64,000 nt of DNA. Source: Spironucleus salmonicida. Taxonomy: Eukaryota > Fornicata > Diplomonadida > Hexamitidae. Shown here in pieces: positions 25,886 to 45,037 of this stretch. The notes beneath the pieces were generated by a model. The model saw nothing but the letters and a program-made list of their open reading frames with translations, ran no database searches and was not told the origin of the DNA. The position numbers and the translations under genes are program-made. How positions within the stretch are numbered: position 1 is the first letter of the stretch; every line of letters starts with the position of its first letter. The stretch spans positions 1,422,001-1,486,000 of the forward strand of contig CM035318.1 of assembly GCA_000497125.2 (NCBI GenBank), read 5' to 3'.

Positions 25886-28800
25886 TTAAACCATTCTTAT
25901 GGCCAGATTACTGCAATACTATTAGTCCTTATTTAATCTAGTCTAAATTTAGCACGCCCAGTAAGTTTTGCACTCAATTAATCACATACTTAATTAAAAT
26001 TTTGCCATCCATCTTCTGTTAATTTTGATGCTGTCTATTGCATAATATCGAGTAAGTTTAAAACCAATAAATCCCCTAAATCGTTATTTTTATAAACAGA
26101 ATTACCAAAGCTCTCAAGTAATGGTATAATCTCTTCGATAGTCTTACTTATTTAAAGATATAAGATGTAATAAGTTAATACCAGCTCTGTTTTGATAATA
26201 ATTGCATTTCTAGAAGCTAATAATGGCTTTTTCAAATATTATACTATGCTAATTATGCATTCTGATGTCAAATCGGTTAAATCTATGATGAATTTTTTCT
26301 TTCTACAAAAATCAGCTAATTTTGTACGATTATTCATTATTTTATCTTGAAAACCTATCTTCAATTGTACTAACAATGTTCTAATAATAGGTAAAAATAA
26401 ATCTGGCTATTATTTGTAGAAATCAATTCTACCTATTTATTAGAACCAAAAATTAGGATCTTCCATTATAAATTATTCAATAAGATCAGATGCTGGTTTT
26501 ACTACCGCAGCTGGTCCATTTAATGAATCTATAGCAATTTATTAAAGTTCCTAAACGGGTCCTAATACTTTACAAGCTAAAATACCAATTTTAAGTGCAT
26601 ACTATGCGGCTAAATCTTTTAATATAAAAATATCTTAATACATTGACTTTGACTATATAAAACGAGTCATAACAGTTTTAGCTAGTTCTGTATATTTTTC
26701 TACAATTTCTATACTAAAAATTTCTCCTTAAATAAGACCTATTGAGAGATTATCTCCAAGAAGAATGAAATTATCTTGATCTTACTAAAACTATTAGTTA
26801 GAGTATATAGATGGAATACAAGGGCCTAATTCTATGAATTTTTATAGAGAATTGTAAATGACTTAAGTCATTTCCGTTCTTAAATATTTAAATATCTTGA
26901 TAGCAAATTTATTTATTTCTGGATTTTGTTAATTTATTGAAGAAATTTAATAAGGATCTTTAATAAGTGATATAATACTATACCAAATTCCTTTAGTCTT
27001 CTTATTTTCTAGTTAATAAAATAAGAACTCTCGAATTTACTTATTCCATGGACTATTCAGATATATTACTGCTAAATTAATAATCTTTGTGACATATTAA
27101 TAAAAGTTTTCATCTACATGTTCGTAAAAGTTCATAACATCTTTGTGTTCTTAAATTTACGGCAAACATGGTGGTCTTATTCCAAATATAGTATTAGCTA
27201 AGCTGAACAATATTGATTCTAATGCCTGAATTTATTTTTAAGTTATCAAAATGGTGTAAGACTAAAAACTTTCTGAGCATAATTTTATTATTACATCTAT
27301 TCCATGAAAACACTTGGCATAATACTTATGATTAACATAGATTGACGTGATAGCGAAGCTTCTAATTGAAGTTAAATTTAAATCAAAGAAAAATTAAAAG
27401 TATGTAACAAGCTATGCAATAGCTTGTAACAAAAATTTATTTTTATATTTAATTCCAGCTCTTTATATCATTTCATCTAATTTAGATTCGAATTTTACAT
27501 CCTAAATTTGTAAAATTCTAAATAATTTCGTATTTCCAGCATTCATTGGATTTTTAAGTATTGGTTCTAAAAACTCATCTGTCATTAATATTGATGAAAG
27601 AAGTATTGCAACACATGCTAATAAAGAGTCATCTTGTGCAGGAAATTACTACAAATTTAAAATTCTATAAATATTTTGTGTGATAAATGATTCTGTTCGT
27701 TTAGTTTTTCTATTATTTATAATAAACTTCTAATTTACAATATCAAATACAGAGAAATGTTCTAGCAGCAAACATTGCTGTAGAGCATGTAATATATTTC
27801 TAGTTGATGAAATATCATGCATTACTCTTGGAAAATCAAAATACGATGGGGTGATTTAATTAAAATCTATAAATTTTGCCAGTCTAAGATCTGTTAATAA
27901 TACCATCGCTTAGCTAGCTCTAAAAGTGCAATTATCAAATAATTTATTTATTAGAGAGCCTCCTATTTATTTTAATTGTGTGACAAAATTATCCTCATGC
28001 GTTGCCATGAATATATTTAATGAAACAGTTAAGAAGTCAGTATAATTAATCACCGAGAAAATATTAAATATAAGTAATTCCTATTCCAATAACATAATCG
28101 TAAGTTAAATATTATTTTAGCAAAAATTATAATAAACAATACATTTACTTAAATGCTATATTATTTACTTTTTATCTAACTAGTTGAGATCAATATTCCG
28201 CAACTTAGTATCAATCTCAGATATAAATTCATTATGTGTATGAATTAAATTTACTCCAAAGAGAACTTAATACTAATCTACTGTGAACGCACCTACCTAA
28301 ATGAAATGATATATTATCGTAATAAATTCACAATACAGAGTTAATCCAGTAAGTGTTTAAAGATATAACTTATGTGTGATAAATAATTAAAATAATTCTT
28401 AGAATGGTTATAATTTGTTAGTTTAAAATAATTAAATAAGCTAACTTCTTTAGTCAAAAAGCAAAACAGTCATACATGCCATAATCCTGTCTAAAATATC
28501 TGGTTAAATTAGCTCATCAGAATTAATACGAGAATCATTCGCTATATTTAATTTCTTTGACTATGCACATTTAATGATTTCAACTATATGAACTAATAAT
28601 TTGAATAAATTTTATTAATCTTAGTAAATATCTTATAATCTATCAATATTATCCTTTAAAATAATTTCTAATTATTACAAAAATTGCTCAACTTTTAGTG
28701 ATAATAATTTTTAAATATTTAGTTGTTTGATAAGTTGCACATCTTTTTATATATCAATAGCTATTAATGGTTATAACTTAAACTATTATTTATTTCTACC

Positions 28801-30063
28801 TATAATAATAGCTGATACCTATCCTGCCCACGTACTAATAAATAAATCGTGATTAAACTTGTTACCTTATACAGAATTTTTTAATTATTAATAGTACTCA
28901 TCAGTTTAATTAACCAAATATTTCAATTATGATTACTTTTTTATTTATTTTACAGTCATATCTGCTCCCTAAGAAAATTCTTAATCCGAATTAGCAGCAT
29001 CTTTTTAATCTTATGCAGATTGTAGTAATTGTTTTTATTTCTATAAAGCCATTAAAATATTGGCGTCATTATTCTGTGTATGTATTACAGCTTCACTTTC
29101 TACTATAACTTTACCTTTTTTATCGAATTATAAATTAATATAGTCTTCACCAAAGACTTTATCTTTACATAATTATATAAGTAAAAGTACATAAGACGGT
29201 TGATTTTATTCTTTAATTAATAATTACTCTCCAAATGTATTAAAAAATCTAAATTTTTATAAATCTGACCATGAACCTCGCTAAAATGGAACTGGTTATA
29301 AGAGCATAAATATAAGTTCATAAAATTCTTATGGTAATTATTACTGAGAATCCAAAGGTGGAATATTTTACTTGAGATGCTCTTTACCAACACTCAAAAC
29401 TTTCTATGCATACTATACATAGTCTCCCTCGTCTAAATCTTAAAATGGAAAGCGATTAAAAGCTAAGAAATATAGAGAGCATCCTAATGAATAGAAATCT
29501 GAAGCATAAGAATAAATACCATCTTTAAGTAAAGTTTCAGGGGCTCTATGCATATAACCACATTTACGTATTGATCTTTCTATATCATCGGTATCCAGAG
29601 GCTTACTTTTTGATATAGTACATGCTGATTCGAATTCAAATAATTTCAATACTCCATTCTGGTTAAGTAAAATATTTTATGGACATAAGTCATTATACAG
29701 AATTTGATTTTAATGTAAATAAGATAATGCATCTCTTAGATCTGCAGAAAATATTGCAATCGAGTTTATTGGTAAAACTTTATCTTTTAAAATAAGCTTT
29801 TGCAACGTATATGGTTAGCAGAGCTCTGTAACTAGAGTGACACCGGTATTAGTTTAAAAATACGAAATAATACTTATTATATTCGGATGCTACAATTAAT
29901 TTAATATGTGCACCTAATGTTTTATGGACTATGCTACTACTGGAACTGATGTATTGAACTCATGAGCTGCTTGAAATACAAGTGATCCATGTTAACGTAC
30001 CCGAAATATTTTAGAGCCTGAATTTCCTATCCCTAATTCCTCATAGATTTTATAGTTCTGCAT
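25882..30063 (-). CDS. ULK4-like: ULK4/RUNKEL-like pseudokinase with HEAT/ARM repeats
   Basis: 1393 residues. The N-terminal ~260 form a kinase-like domain that begins like ULK4/RUNKEL proteins (MQNYKIYEELG). The catalytic loop is ILYNDLCPQNILL with Asp kept. The metal-binding DFG is replaced by FEF in LKLFEFESA, and the glycine loop and active Lys are poorly kept, so catalysis is doubtful, as in animal ULK4. APE and the helix F motif remain (HRAPETLL; ASDFYSLGCSLYF). The remaining ~1100 residues are helical repeats with ARM/HEAT spacing. The family acts in cilia and on microtubules. The start lies 59 bp from the divergent coiled-coil gene. Confidence 0.7.
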
Positions 30064-30122
30064 TTTTAAAATTCAGATAATTATATTGAAACACTATAAT
30101 TAATTCCCTTTCAAATTTTAAA

Positions 30123-32978
30123 ATGGATTTATCAAAATATCAGACTAAATAGCAAAATCATCAATTCCCATCTGTATCAGAATTATTTTAAGATATTGAA
30201 TCGATAAATAACTATCTAGTGTAGGCATTCAGATCTTAAGATGGACCTGTTTTATAATCTTTATCAAGAGATTTTTTAAGACTAAAAACTTAATTTTAAG
30301 CATTATAAAGGATTAAACATATCAATGGTACCTATGAAGAATTATTTGTTAAAAATGGTAGAGCAGCACTTCAAGCTTTATTGAAAAATTGTATATTTGA
30401 TATATGGAACGATGTCACAGAAGCAGCATACTTAAACTTTTGTGTTGAGTACTATTAGAGATGTGATAAATCTTTACTTATGAATAAATATCGTCAGATC
30501 GACACAAACTAAGAATTTAGATTTTTCTTTTAATCTGATAATGGTATCGATGCTAATTTAAGTTTGTTTATTACAATATCTTTATTATAACTTAACGATA
30601 ATAATGATATTGAAATGTTTTTAGAAGGGTAGTATAGAGAAATTTCTCCAAAAAAGAGTAATATTGATATTAAAAATACACAACTTGAGTCAAAAAGTGA
30701 CTTAAGATTTTAATAAATTTAATCTAGTTCCGCACCTAAATAATCTAGCTAAATATATAGCCAGATTCAAAATAGACTTAATTCTTCTTAGAATTAATAG
30801 GATTAAACATATTTATAAAAATAGTTAGATATGCTAAGAGAAGAGCAGTAATAAATAGTTATATCTGCTACAGAAAAAATTGACAAATATAAATAAAAAT
30901 TAGGATAATATAGATCTCTTGAGAAAGAATTATCTAGTAAATTAGGTATTACTGAGACATAAAATGCAGTTCTTAAAGAAGAATTAGCAGGTAAAAATTA
31001 AAGAATATCGTAATTATAGAACAATTTAAATGAAATTGAAAGTAATTTTTAAATGAAATAATAAAATAATTTTTAAATAACATCAGACTATGAAAGATTA
31101 AAATCAGAAAATGAAAGATATATGGTAGACGTAAAAATATACTAAGAGAGAGCTGAATCAGCATAGCATTAACTGAAGGAATGTTCATAAGAACTACAGT
31201 CACTAAGACCATTATTACTGAAATCCTAATCGGAGGCTTCTATATCATAACATTTAAGGTAGAAACTTGTGGAAATGAATAATGAAAATGCTGACTTAGT
31301 GTAAAAATATAACTCTATTGTTGAGCAAGTTAAATAGCTTATCTAATAGTAAAAACTTATTTAGTAAGATAAATAAATTGCTGAGTAACAGGTTAGTAAT
31401 TTTTTGAATGATTAAAAATAGTCTTCGTAAATTCTGTAATAAAATAGTGAATATTAAAATCAAATAATTATCCTTTAAGGATAAGTTTAAAGCCTTAAGG
31501 AATAGTTATAGGTTACTAAAAATAAGTTATCTTAGTAAGATTATACTACTGAGATCTAAGAAAAATCCGAATAGTTATCATAAAAACTTACAGAAAATCT
31601 GAAATTAAAAGAAAGAGTAGCAGTATTTGAGGCTTAAATTCAAAGTAAATAAATAGAAATCTAGGAGTTAACATATAATGATAATTAGAAATAGTAATCA
31701 ATGATATAAGAGATATAGTCATTATAACAAAAACTTTAAGATATTTAAAATGATATTGAATCGACCTAATTCTACAAAACTTAAATTTCTCAAATGAAAA
31801 CTGAAATTTCATCATTTTAAAGTTAAGTTTAATAAAAGAGTTAATTACTTGACGATAAAAACGAAGACATAGGTAAGTTGAAATTATAAATTTAAGCCCT
31901 AACCGCAGATGCTGCTATGTAATCTAAAGCATCTGAACTCTAGGATATAATACGTAAATTGAAAGAATAAATTAATTAATTGGAAAATGAGAACACAGAC
32001 ATATAAAAAGCCACTAGAAAATTAGAAATAGAAGTCATCTCTTCTAAGGGTATTATTGAATAATACGAGTAACTTAAGACAGAATATACTGAAAAATGTG
32101 CATAGGTCAATAAGTAATAATCATAAATTTAAGAATTGAAACAATAATCCGACTAAAAAACTTCTGATATTGAATTGTTAACAAAACAACTTGATTTAGG
32201 GAAAGAGTAACTTTAATAACTTACAGAATAATTTAATGCAATATAAGAGTCTTAGGAGACTGATTTACTTACATCTACTAATGCTTCTGCTATGGAGTAG
32301 CAACTACAAGAAAAAGATGATATCATAAGAGATTTAAGAGATGTAGCGTCCTAGTATTAAAATCAGGCCCATGCTCTCTAAGATCAGTTAAATAATTCGG
32401 TTTCACATGATCGAGTAACTTAACTTCTGGAGTAAACTGAAAAATTAACATTCAAAATAAAAGATTTAGAGTCTGAAAACTCAGAATTAAAGAAAAACTC
32501 TTAAGATACCGATTATTTTGGGCATTCGCTTAATCCGACATAAAGAGAAATATAACTTGAAAAAGAAAATAAATCACTTAAAAATTAACTTGAGACCTAC
32601 GAATTTTCAGGACTGCAAGCAACATAAAATTCCTGCTTTAATTGTAGTTAGCTAAAATAGCAAATAGAAATGAAAACACACGAAATTGAAAATATTAAAG
32701 ACGAATTGGACTCCACAGCATAAGAACTCGAAATGTTGAGAGATTTCAGACTCAAAGAACTAGAGAATGAAATCGCATCACTTAAAATGAATAGTAAATC
32801 TGGAGGAGATGATATGATTAGATTAAAGCTCTAGCATTTAGTAGAAGATGAAATTGACGGTTTAGGCGGCCTAGATTACCTTGATGACGAATTTATGACT
32901 TACCAAGGCGACAAACCAAAGAAAAATTAAGAAGTTGAGAGAATTAAAAACAAAATTAAAGCGCTAATTGATATGTGA
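30123..32978 (+). CDS. Long coiled-coil protein
   Basis: 951 residues. After a ~200-residue globular N-terminus (residues ~60-190, with FDIWNDVTEAAYLNFCVEYY), the protein is an almost unbroken heptad-patterned helix rich in Gln, Lys, Glu, Leu and Ser to ~930. Most Gln are TAA/TAG. It ends with an acidic patch (EDEIDGLGGLDYLDDEF) and a basic tail. The layout is typical of basal-body, golgin or centrosomal coiled-coil proteins. Lying between two cilium-linked kinases, a cytoskeletal role is an inference only. Confidence 0.75.
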
Positions 32979-33003
32979 TAACTTTTAAATTGTATAAAAT
33001 ACG

Positions 33004-38418
<5,415 letters not shown>

Positions 38419-38467
38419 AATTTGACAAACTAACTTAATTATATATGTATAATAAATATTATTAATA

Positions 38468-39236
<769 letters not shown>

Positions 39237-39257
39237 ACAGTGTCAACTTTATTGTTA

Positions 39258-40184
39258 ATGAGATCAAAACATAATTTAAATAAGTAAAACCTAAGTAATA
39301 TTGAAGATAAAATAAACAATCCAGAGGCTGTATTGTTTTTAGATGTCTCGAGTAATAACATAACTAGTCTATAATAATTTAGCAATTTTATTTCAATCTA
39401 AGAACTTAAATTATCATACAATTTTGTTTTTGATCTATAATAAGTGACTTACTTATCAAATTTGCGAAATTTAAAATAATTAGATCTCACATTCAATCCT
39501 GTCTCTTAGAATACTGAATTTCGACTATTTTGCATAAGATTAATTCCAACATTAACAATGCTTAATATGAAACCTGTCACATCAGAAGAGTAAATCTAAT
39601 CTTCGTGTTATTAATTTTAAACACCTATACAATTTCCAGTTAGTCTAGACACACTAAGTCAACCTACTGAATTATTAAAAAATGAGACTTAATAAGAATC
39701 ACCTAAAACTTTAATTCCTAAAATGTAAGATGGTTAAAATATTTCTATTATTCAACAAATTAAAGATTTGTAAGAAGTAGAAGATTCTGATTCTACTTAT
39801 GACTTCCAGTCTTAATAATCTTAAACTTAAATGGTTCCAACTTTAAATCCAAAAGATTAAGTAGCTAAAGATAATACAATATAATAAAGCACATCTTTTC
39901 AAACTATGAGGAAATCTAGTTAGTAAACACGGTAATTACCTACTTTATCAGCCCCATCTATGTAAAAAGGTGGAATGCCTAAATAGGCTAATCCTTTAAC
40001 ACCAAAAAAGGAGAACAAACCGCCAATTAATCCCATTAAGAAGCCTGATATCAAAAAATCTGCTGAAAAATCAGAATTATAGTAAAAATTAATGTAGGCG
40101 ATTATGCCAATGTTAGATCTTTTGGATATACCACATTTAACACTGTTATAAGAAAATATTAATTAAAGAAGATAAAAAAAATGA
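39258..40184 (+). CDS. Leucine-rich repeat protein
   Basis: 308 residues. Residues ~1-105 hold LRRs of the SDS22/axonemal type: VLFLDVSSNNITSLQQFSNF, then LKLSYNFVFDLQQVTYLSNL, then LKQLDLTFNPV and a closing cap (FRLFCIRLIPTLTMLNMKPV). The rest is Gln/Ser/Pro-rich and basic, with a short helical end. The cap followed by a disordered basic tail is common in flagellar LRR proteins. Partner unknown. Confidence 0.7.
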
Positions 40185-40209
40185 TTATAAAAAATTATAT
40201 TATTTATCA

Positions 40210-40632
40210 TCATTCTATTTCTTGAATAGCTTTCTCAAACAACTCTTAATATTACTCTCTATTTCTTTTAAAAATTTCTGCGGCATCTGTATTTGCTGGT
40301 GAATCAGGATTTGCGTCTTCCAAGAGAGAAAGAATGGTAGTTATTATACTAGCAACTGACATGGCTGGCACCCATCTAGAATTTAAAGTATCTAAACAAA
40401 TTCTGCCATCTGACCAAATATTTGGGTGAAATAACTTACATAAAAATTTAGCTTGAGGTGCGACAGACGGAAATGTATCAGGAAATTTTAATTATAACGT
40501 TAATTTTTTGTTATTAAAAATAAAAGAAACCACCCACTATGATAAATCAGATGATATAATTGTATACTAGCTATAATTTTTCTTGATATCTTTAAGATCA
40601 TTAAGTAGCCTACGCTTTCTGATCTAGTCCAT
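40210..40632 (-). CDS. UBE2-like: Ubiquitin-conjugating enzyme E2
   Basis: 140 residues, a full UBC fold. RRLLNDLKDI is the first helix, LTLQLKFPDTFPSVAP the central strand and loop, and HPNIWSDGRICLDTL carries the HPN motif (69-71) with active-site Cys79. RWVPAMSVASIITTILSLL and a final helix complete it. The Trp after the HPN and the PAMSV segment resemble UBE2A/B and related short E2s. It transfers ubiquitin from E1 to substrate with an E3. Start ATG 40630-40632, divergent from the zinc-finger gene with 60 bp between. Confidence 0.85.
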
Positions 40633-40692
40633 AATAAAGTATATATTAATACATATATAATATTCGTATTAATATTAGTTATTTTCACTTTA

Positions 40693-41253
40693 ATGTCTTT
40701 ATTCAAAAAAATATCTAAAGCTAATCATACAGCTATAACAGATTAAAGTATTTCTGATATTTCTAGTGATCATTCTATATCTGAAACTGTACCACCTGCA
40801 ACTTTAATATTTGATATAGAAAAAAGAAAACGTTTTGAGGAGCATCTGCAATCTCCTGAGGATGAGTATTGGTGTTAGGCATGCGATATTTATTTTCAAA
40901 AAGAAGAAGATGTATTAACACATATGTAGACATAAGAGCATCTTGATATCGAGGCCACTTGGAAGGTCAAGAACCCAGAAGATGCTTTTTCTTCAAAAAG
41001 ATATAGATCAGGAAAACCTTCTAGGTAGGAATTAAAGAAATAAGCGCTGTCAGAAAGGAAAAAATTAAGGAAAATGGGTTTATTAGCACCAGCAAAAACG
41101 GGTTAAGGTTTGATAAAAGAAAAATCTAATAAAAAGTTTAATAAAGATGATTACTTTACTATGAAAAGACAGAAAGAAAAAAAAGATACCCGTGCTTAGG
41201 GTCATATTAAATTAAAAACTAAGAAAACTTAGAGGGTTAAAGAAGATAAGTGA
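40693..41253 (+). CDS. U1/matrin-type zinc-finger protein
   Basis: 186 residues with one C2H2 finger, WCQACDIYFQKEEDVLTHMQ then TQEH (Cys61, Cys64, His77, His83; C-x2-C-x12-H-x5-H), the spacing of U1/matrin-type fingers that bind RNA. The C-terminal half is strongly basic (Lys-rich), as in ribosome-assembly or nuclear RNA-binding proteins. Stop TGA at 41251-41253 directly abuts the TCA of the opposite gene. Confidence 0.7.
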
Positions 41254-42807
41254 TCATTATCTGACAAAATATTTTTAGTTCTAATATAATCCATATGCCT
41301 AGATTTCGCTTTTACTAATTTAGGATGCTTCAATGTAACTTATTTTCGAAACTATCAAAGCATAATAAAAATATATATACATTTAAGGACTGATATCATC
41401 TATATATTGGTTAAATATATTGTTAAGGTTAATATAATCAAGATGTGAGTAAACATATTCAATTATTTTATAACCATGTTAATCATTAATCTAGTAGACC
41501 TAATCATTGAGCTCATATAATTAAATTAATGACATTAAATAACTTTCTTATTAAGTCTATTCATATTTTAGTTAATATTAAGTTATAATATCGATTAGTG
41601 ATATGTAATCTTGATTTGAATTTTTTAGTCCTAAAAAGGCCAAGAACTCATCCAATAAATCAAAATTGTAAAAATTATGCTGCTTTAAAATAAGATATAA
41701 AATACCTGTATCTTTTAGTAGTAGGTGAGCAAATTTAAGAAATTTAATATTAGTTAAATGTTACCGTAACTATAAGTTAATTGCACATCCATCTATTAAA
41801 ATCTATGCTAAAATTTAAGATACTAAAGGATGTGGAAATAAAAACAGCAGCTAGATAATAAGTTCTATATTATTTTTGAGTTAATCCTCAATTAAAGACA
41901 TGATGACTGAAATTTGATATAATAATATATTACGCTTATGCTTTACAATAAATTAAAGAATAGACTTATACTCCACTAAGCATATAAATTATATCTGCTG
42001 TGATAATATTTACTGCCGTGATAACTAAAATATTTCCATTAAACACTATGTTATTTTATCTGATAAAATAGAATCTTAAAATTAATCTAAGATATTTAAA
42101 TATTCATCATATATTAGTTATATATATTAAGATAATTAATTTTTCTTAATTTATAATAATTTTATGATTTCTATGAATAATATTTGTTAAAAACCATTTA
42201 GAAATTAAAAATTATTGGTTTCAATACATTTTATTAATACTTTTCTGATAAATATTTATGTGAATTTAGCTTACAATATGTTTTTATTTTAATTTGATAA
42301 ATATAATCCAAACAATACTCCGCTTTTATATGTGAATTATAATCTTTAACTTTATAAAATTAATAAACTATTAGTTCTCATTATATCTAATCCTGTGATA
42401 GATATTTTTAACTAAACAGAAAATAATACCGATAAGCTGAATAGTTCTTCTTTATCTTTTAATTAGTACTTATTCATAATATGCTATGCTTATTTAACTA
42501 TTTATGAATTTTTTTAATTTACATTAATTTGGCTTAAAATACTAATTTAAAATTATACACTTTCTCTATACTTCTAATTTTATGGGAATACTACTTCAAC
42601 CAGAGACAATAGTCGAAAAATAAATTCATATTGAATATAATCAATATTACTAATTGATTTTTCTAAAATTGTACTTATCATTTTTTCATACTCTTATCTA
42701 TAAATATCATTTTTTGTAAACAGCTATGTTTCCTTAATTATGTCATTTAGATTTACTGTTGATTTCAATTGTTAAAATATATCTTACCATGAATTCATTT
42801 AATTCAT
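41254..42807 (-). CDS. Hypothetical all-helical protein
   Basis: 517 residues, rich in Ile, Leu, Gln and Asn, with regular amphipathic helices from end to end (DIYRQEYEKMISTILEKSIS; KFAHLLLKDTGILYLILKQH). ARM/HEAT-like or scaffold-like; not recognised. Two in-frame ATGs lie close together (42805-42807 and 42796-42798); the upstream one is used. Stop TCA at 41254-41256. Confidence 0.65.
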
Positions 42808-42839
42808 ATTAAAATATATAATATAATATATAACTAATT

Positions 42840-43826
42840 ATGAACATAACATTACCTACTAACAAAATACAGCTAGACCAGGTTAATCATTTTATTCAAT
42901 CTATTCTTACTTATACAAAGCCTTAAATGGTTAAAAACTAGATAAAATTTACATGTTGTAATTAAATTTAAAAAATTGTAGTTTATGATAGTTTATATCT
43001 TTAAACAATAAAGAATTCCCATTCACTAACACTCAACAATCTTATCTTGAATACAAATGACTTTACCAGGTAGAATTTTCATTATACTCCCAAAACTTAA
43101 TCTAATATTAAACCTAACAAAAAACTTGTATATATGGATACAGAAATGGTAATGACCACTTAGGGACATAGAATTGCACAAATATCTGTAATTTCCTAAG
43201 CTGGTAAAGTGATAATTAACTCATATTGCAAGCCTAAGCATAAAATAATAGACTACCTAACTAAATATAGCGGTGTTACGAAATAACTGATAGTCAAAGC
43301 ACCTAATTATAAAATTGTGAAAAAATAACTTTTGCACAAGTTAGACAAGCACAAATATATAATTTGTGGGCATGGTTTAGATAACGATCTCAAATTGCTG
43401 AAAATAAAACCAAACTATATAATTGATACTGCTACACTATTTGGACCCAGAAAAATGAAACTACAATTATTGGCGGAATAAATTTTAAATAGAAATATAC
43501 AATAGGGTACTCATAATTCATTGGAAGATGTTTACGCTGTAAAAGATATAATACAAGCCATTTAAGATGCGAGTAATCAAATTAGTACGTTATAAAGTAA
43601 TAAAGTTAAGTAAATTTATGGCTTTGGATTAAGTTTTTATGATAGAATATTAAAAAATTGTGTTATAAGAACGCAAAATATTAGTGAAACTGAAAATGAT
43701 TTTTAAAGGGAGTTAATCATTATTGATAATTATCAGGAGTATATTGAGTTGAAAAATAGACTAGGATGCTCATAAATAGTATATTTTGAAAAACGTTCTG
43801 ATGGTTATCAATGCTTTTGGAAGTGA
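42840..43826 (+). CDS. DEDDh 3'-5' exonuclease (REXO/REX4 type)
   Basis: 328 residues. The domain starts ~94: VYMDTEMVM (Asp100 and Glu102, ExoI), ICGHGLDNDLKLLKI (ExoII Asp, with the REXO-style 'GH-L-ND' form), IIDTATLFGPRKMKLQLLAE, and THNSLEDVYAV (ExoIII His and Asp). The DTATLF and GTHNSLEDV segments are typical of the REX4/ISG20 branch, which trims RNA ends such as rRNA precursors. All five catalytic positions are present. The ~90-residue N-terminus and ~80-residue C-terminus are unassigned. It is followed 25 bp later by the next + gene. Confidence 0.75.
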
Positions 43827-43851
43827 AATTTATCTATTATTATATTCTTAT

Positions 43852-45036
43852 ATGGCTTTCCTAAAAATGAACAATATTTTATAATGTTTTTAATAGGCAT
43901 ACAATTTAAAATAATTAATGCTATAGGGAAAACTACCCTAAAACTATATTGATAAGATATATTCTTTTGTGAATCATGAATTCGACATCATCAAATTAAA
44001 ATTATTAAATACAAAACTATATCTAACATTGACCCAAGTTTTGCATAGTATGAATATTATGATTAATTTATCTGTGTTAATTGATGATTGTGAACGTATG
44101 AACTCACTGATAACTTATCAGTATTTATCATTGGCTATAAAATTACTTAATTCAACTAAAAATAAAAAAGAACTAAAACCGTTTATATTAAAATTTGATT
44201 ATATTTTTTTGGCACATAATAAAAATTTTGGTTAACTATTTTTCGCCATATATAAGAAAGATAAACTTTTAGAACAAATTATTTAAGCGAGAAAATAGAA
44301 AACTAGCTTTCTTATGGCTTATTATTTGTCTGATAAATCAATTCATATTTCATAGCAAATTATTAACTACATTTATTTCCACTAAATACATAATTGTATA
44401 AGAAAAGCTATATCATTAACTGATTTATTGTATCTAGCTAAATTTGAACTCACTGGGAATATTAATTTACTAAATAAAATTATCCCTTAGTAAGTAGACT
44501 TTATGTAAATTAATACTTTAAATTTTACAACATTTGATATAATTATTATAATAACGATATTTATAGACAAGATTACACCTTAAATATATGAAGTTGTCAT
44601 AAAATTTTACCCAATCCTTCAATAGACTGTACAAAATTTATTAAAAATTAAAAAAATATCTAATTTAACAATTATTTAATCTTCATTTATAAACTGGAAG
44701 TCTGACTTAATTGATATAAAAATAATTCAAAAATTTATACCAGATTTTTGTAAAGATATCAAAGGATATGTTTTAAATTAAGAAATAAAGATTTTAGAGA
44801 ATGGAATTATTAAGCAAACAACTTTTTCTAATTTAATCAATAGTAGCAAAAACGATAACTACAATGAATATATATTAAAAGCAAATATACTAAGAGCCCT
44901 AAAATAGTAAAACTTAACCATTTAAGAATTATAAAGATTATTTTTTATTGATGAGTAATAACTATAATAAATACTAAATCACCTTATTGAATAAAATTAT
45001 ATACAAATAAATAGTTAATATTTGGAAATTTTATGA
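43852..45036 (+). CDS. Helical protein with C-terminal winged-helix-like end
   Basis: 394 residues, mostly helical, very AT-biased. The last ~60 (ILKANILRALKQQNLTIQEL, then QLQQILNHLIEQNYIQI) look like a winged helix of the kind that ends cullins, APC2 or PCI proteins. No RING- or neddylation-site evidence. Function unknown. The TGA at 45034-45036 is one base from the stop of the opposite gene. Confidence 0.55.
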
Positions 45037-45037
45037 T

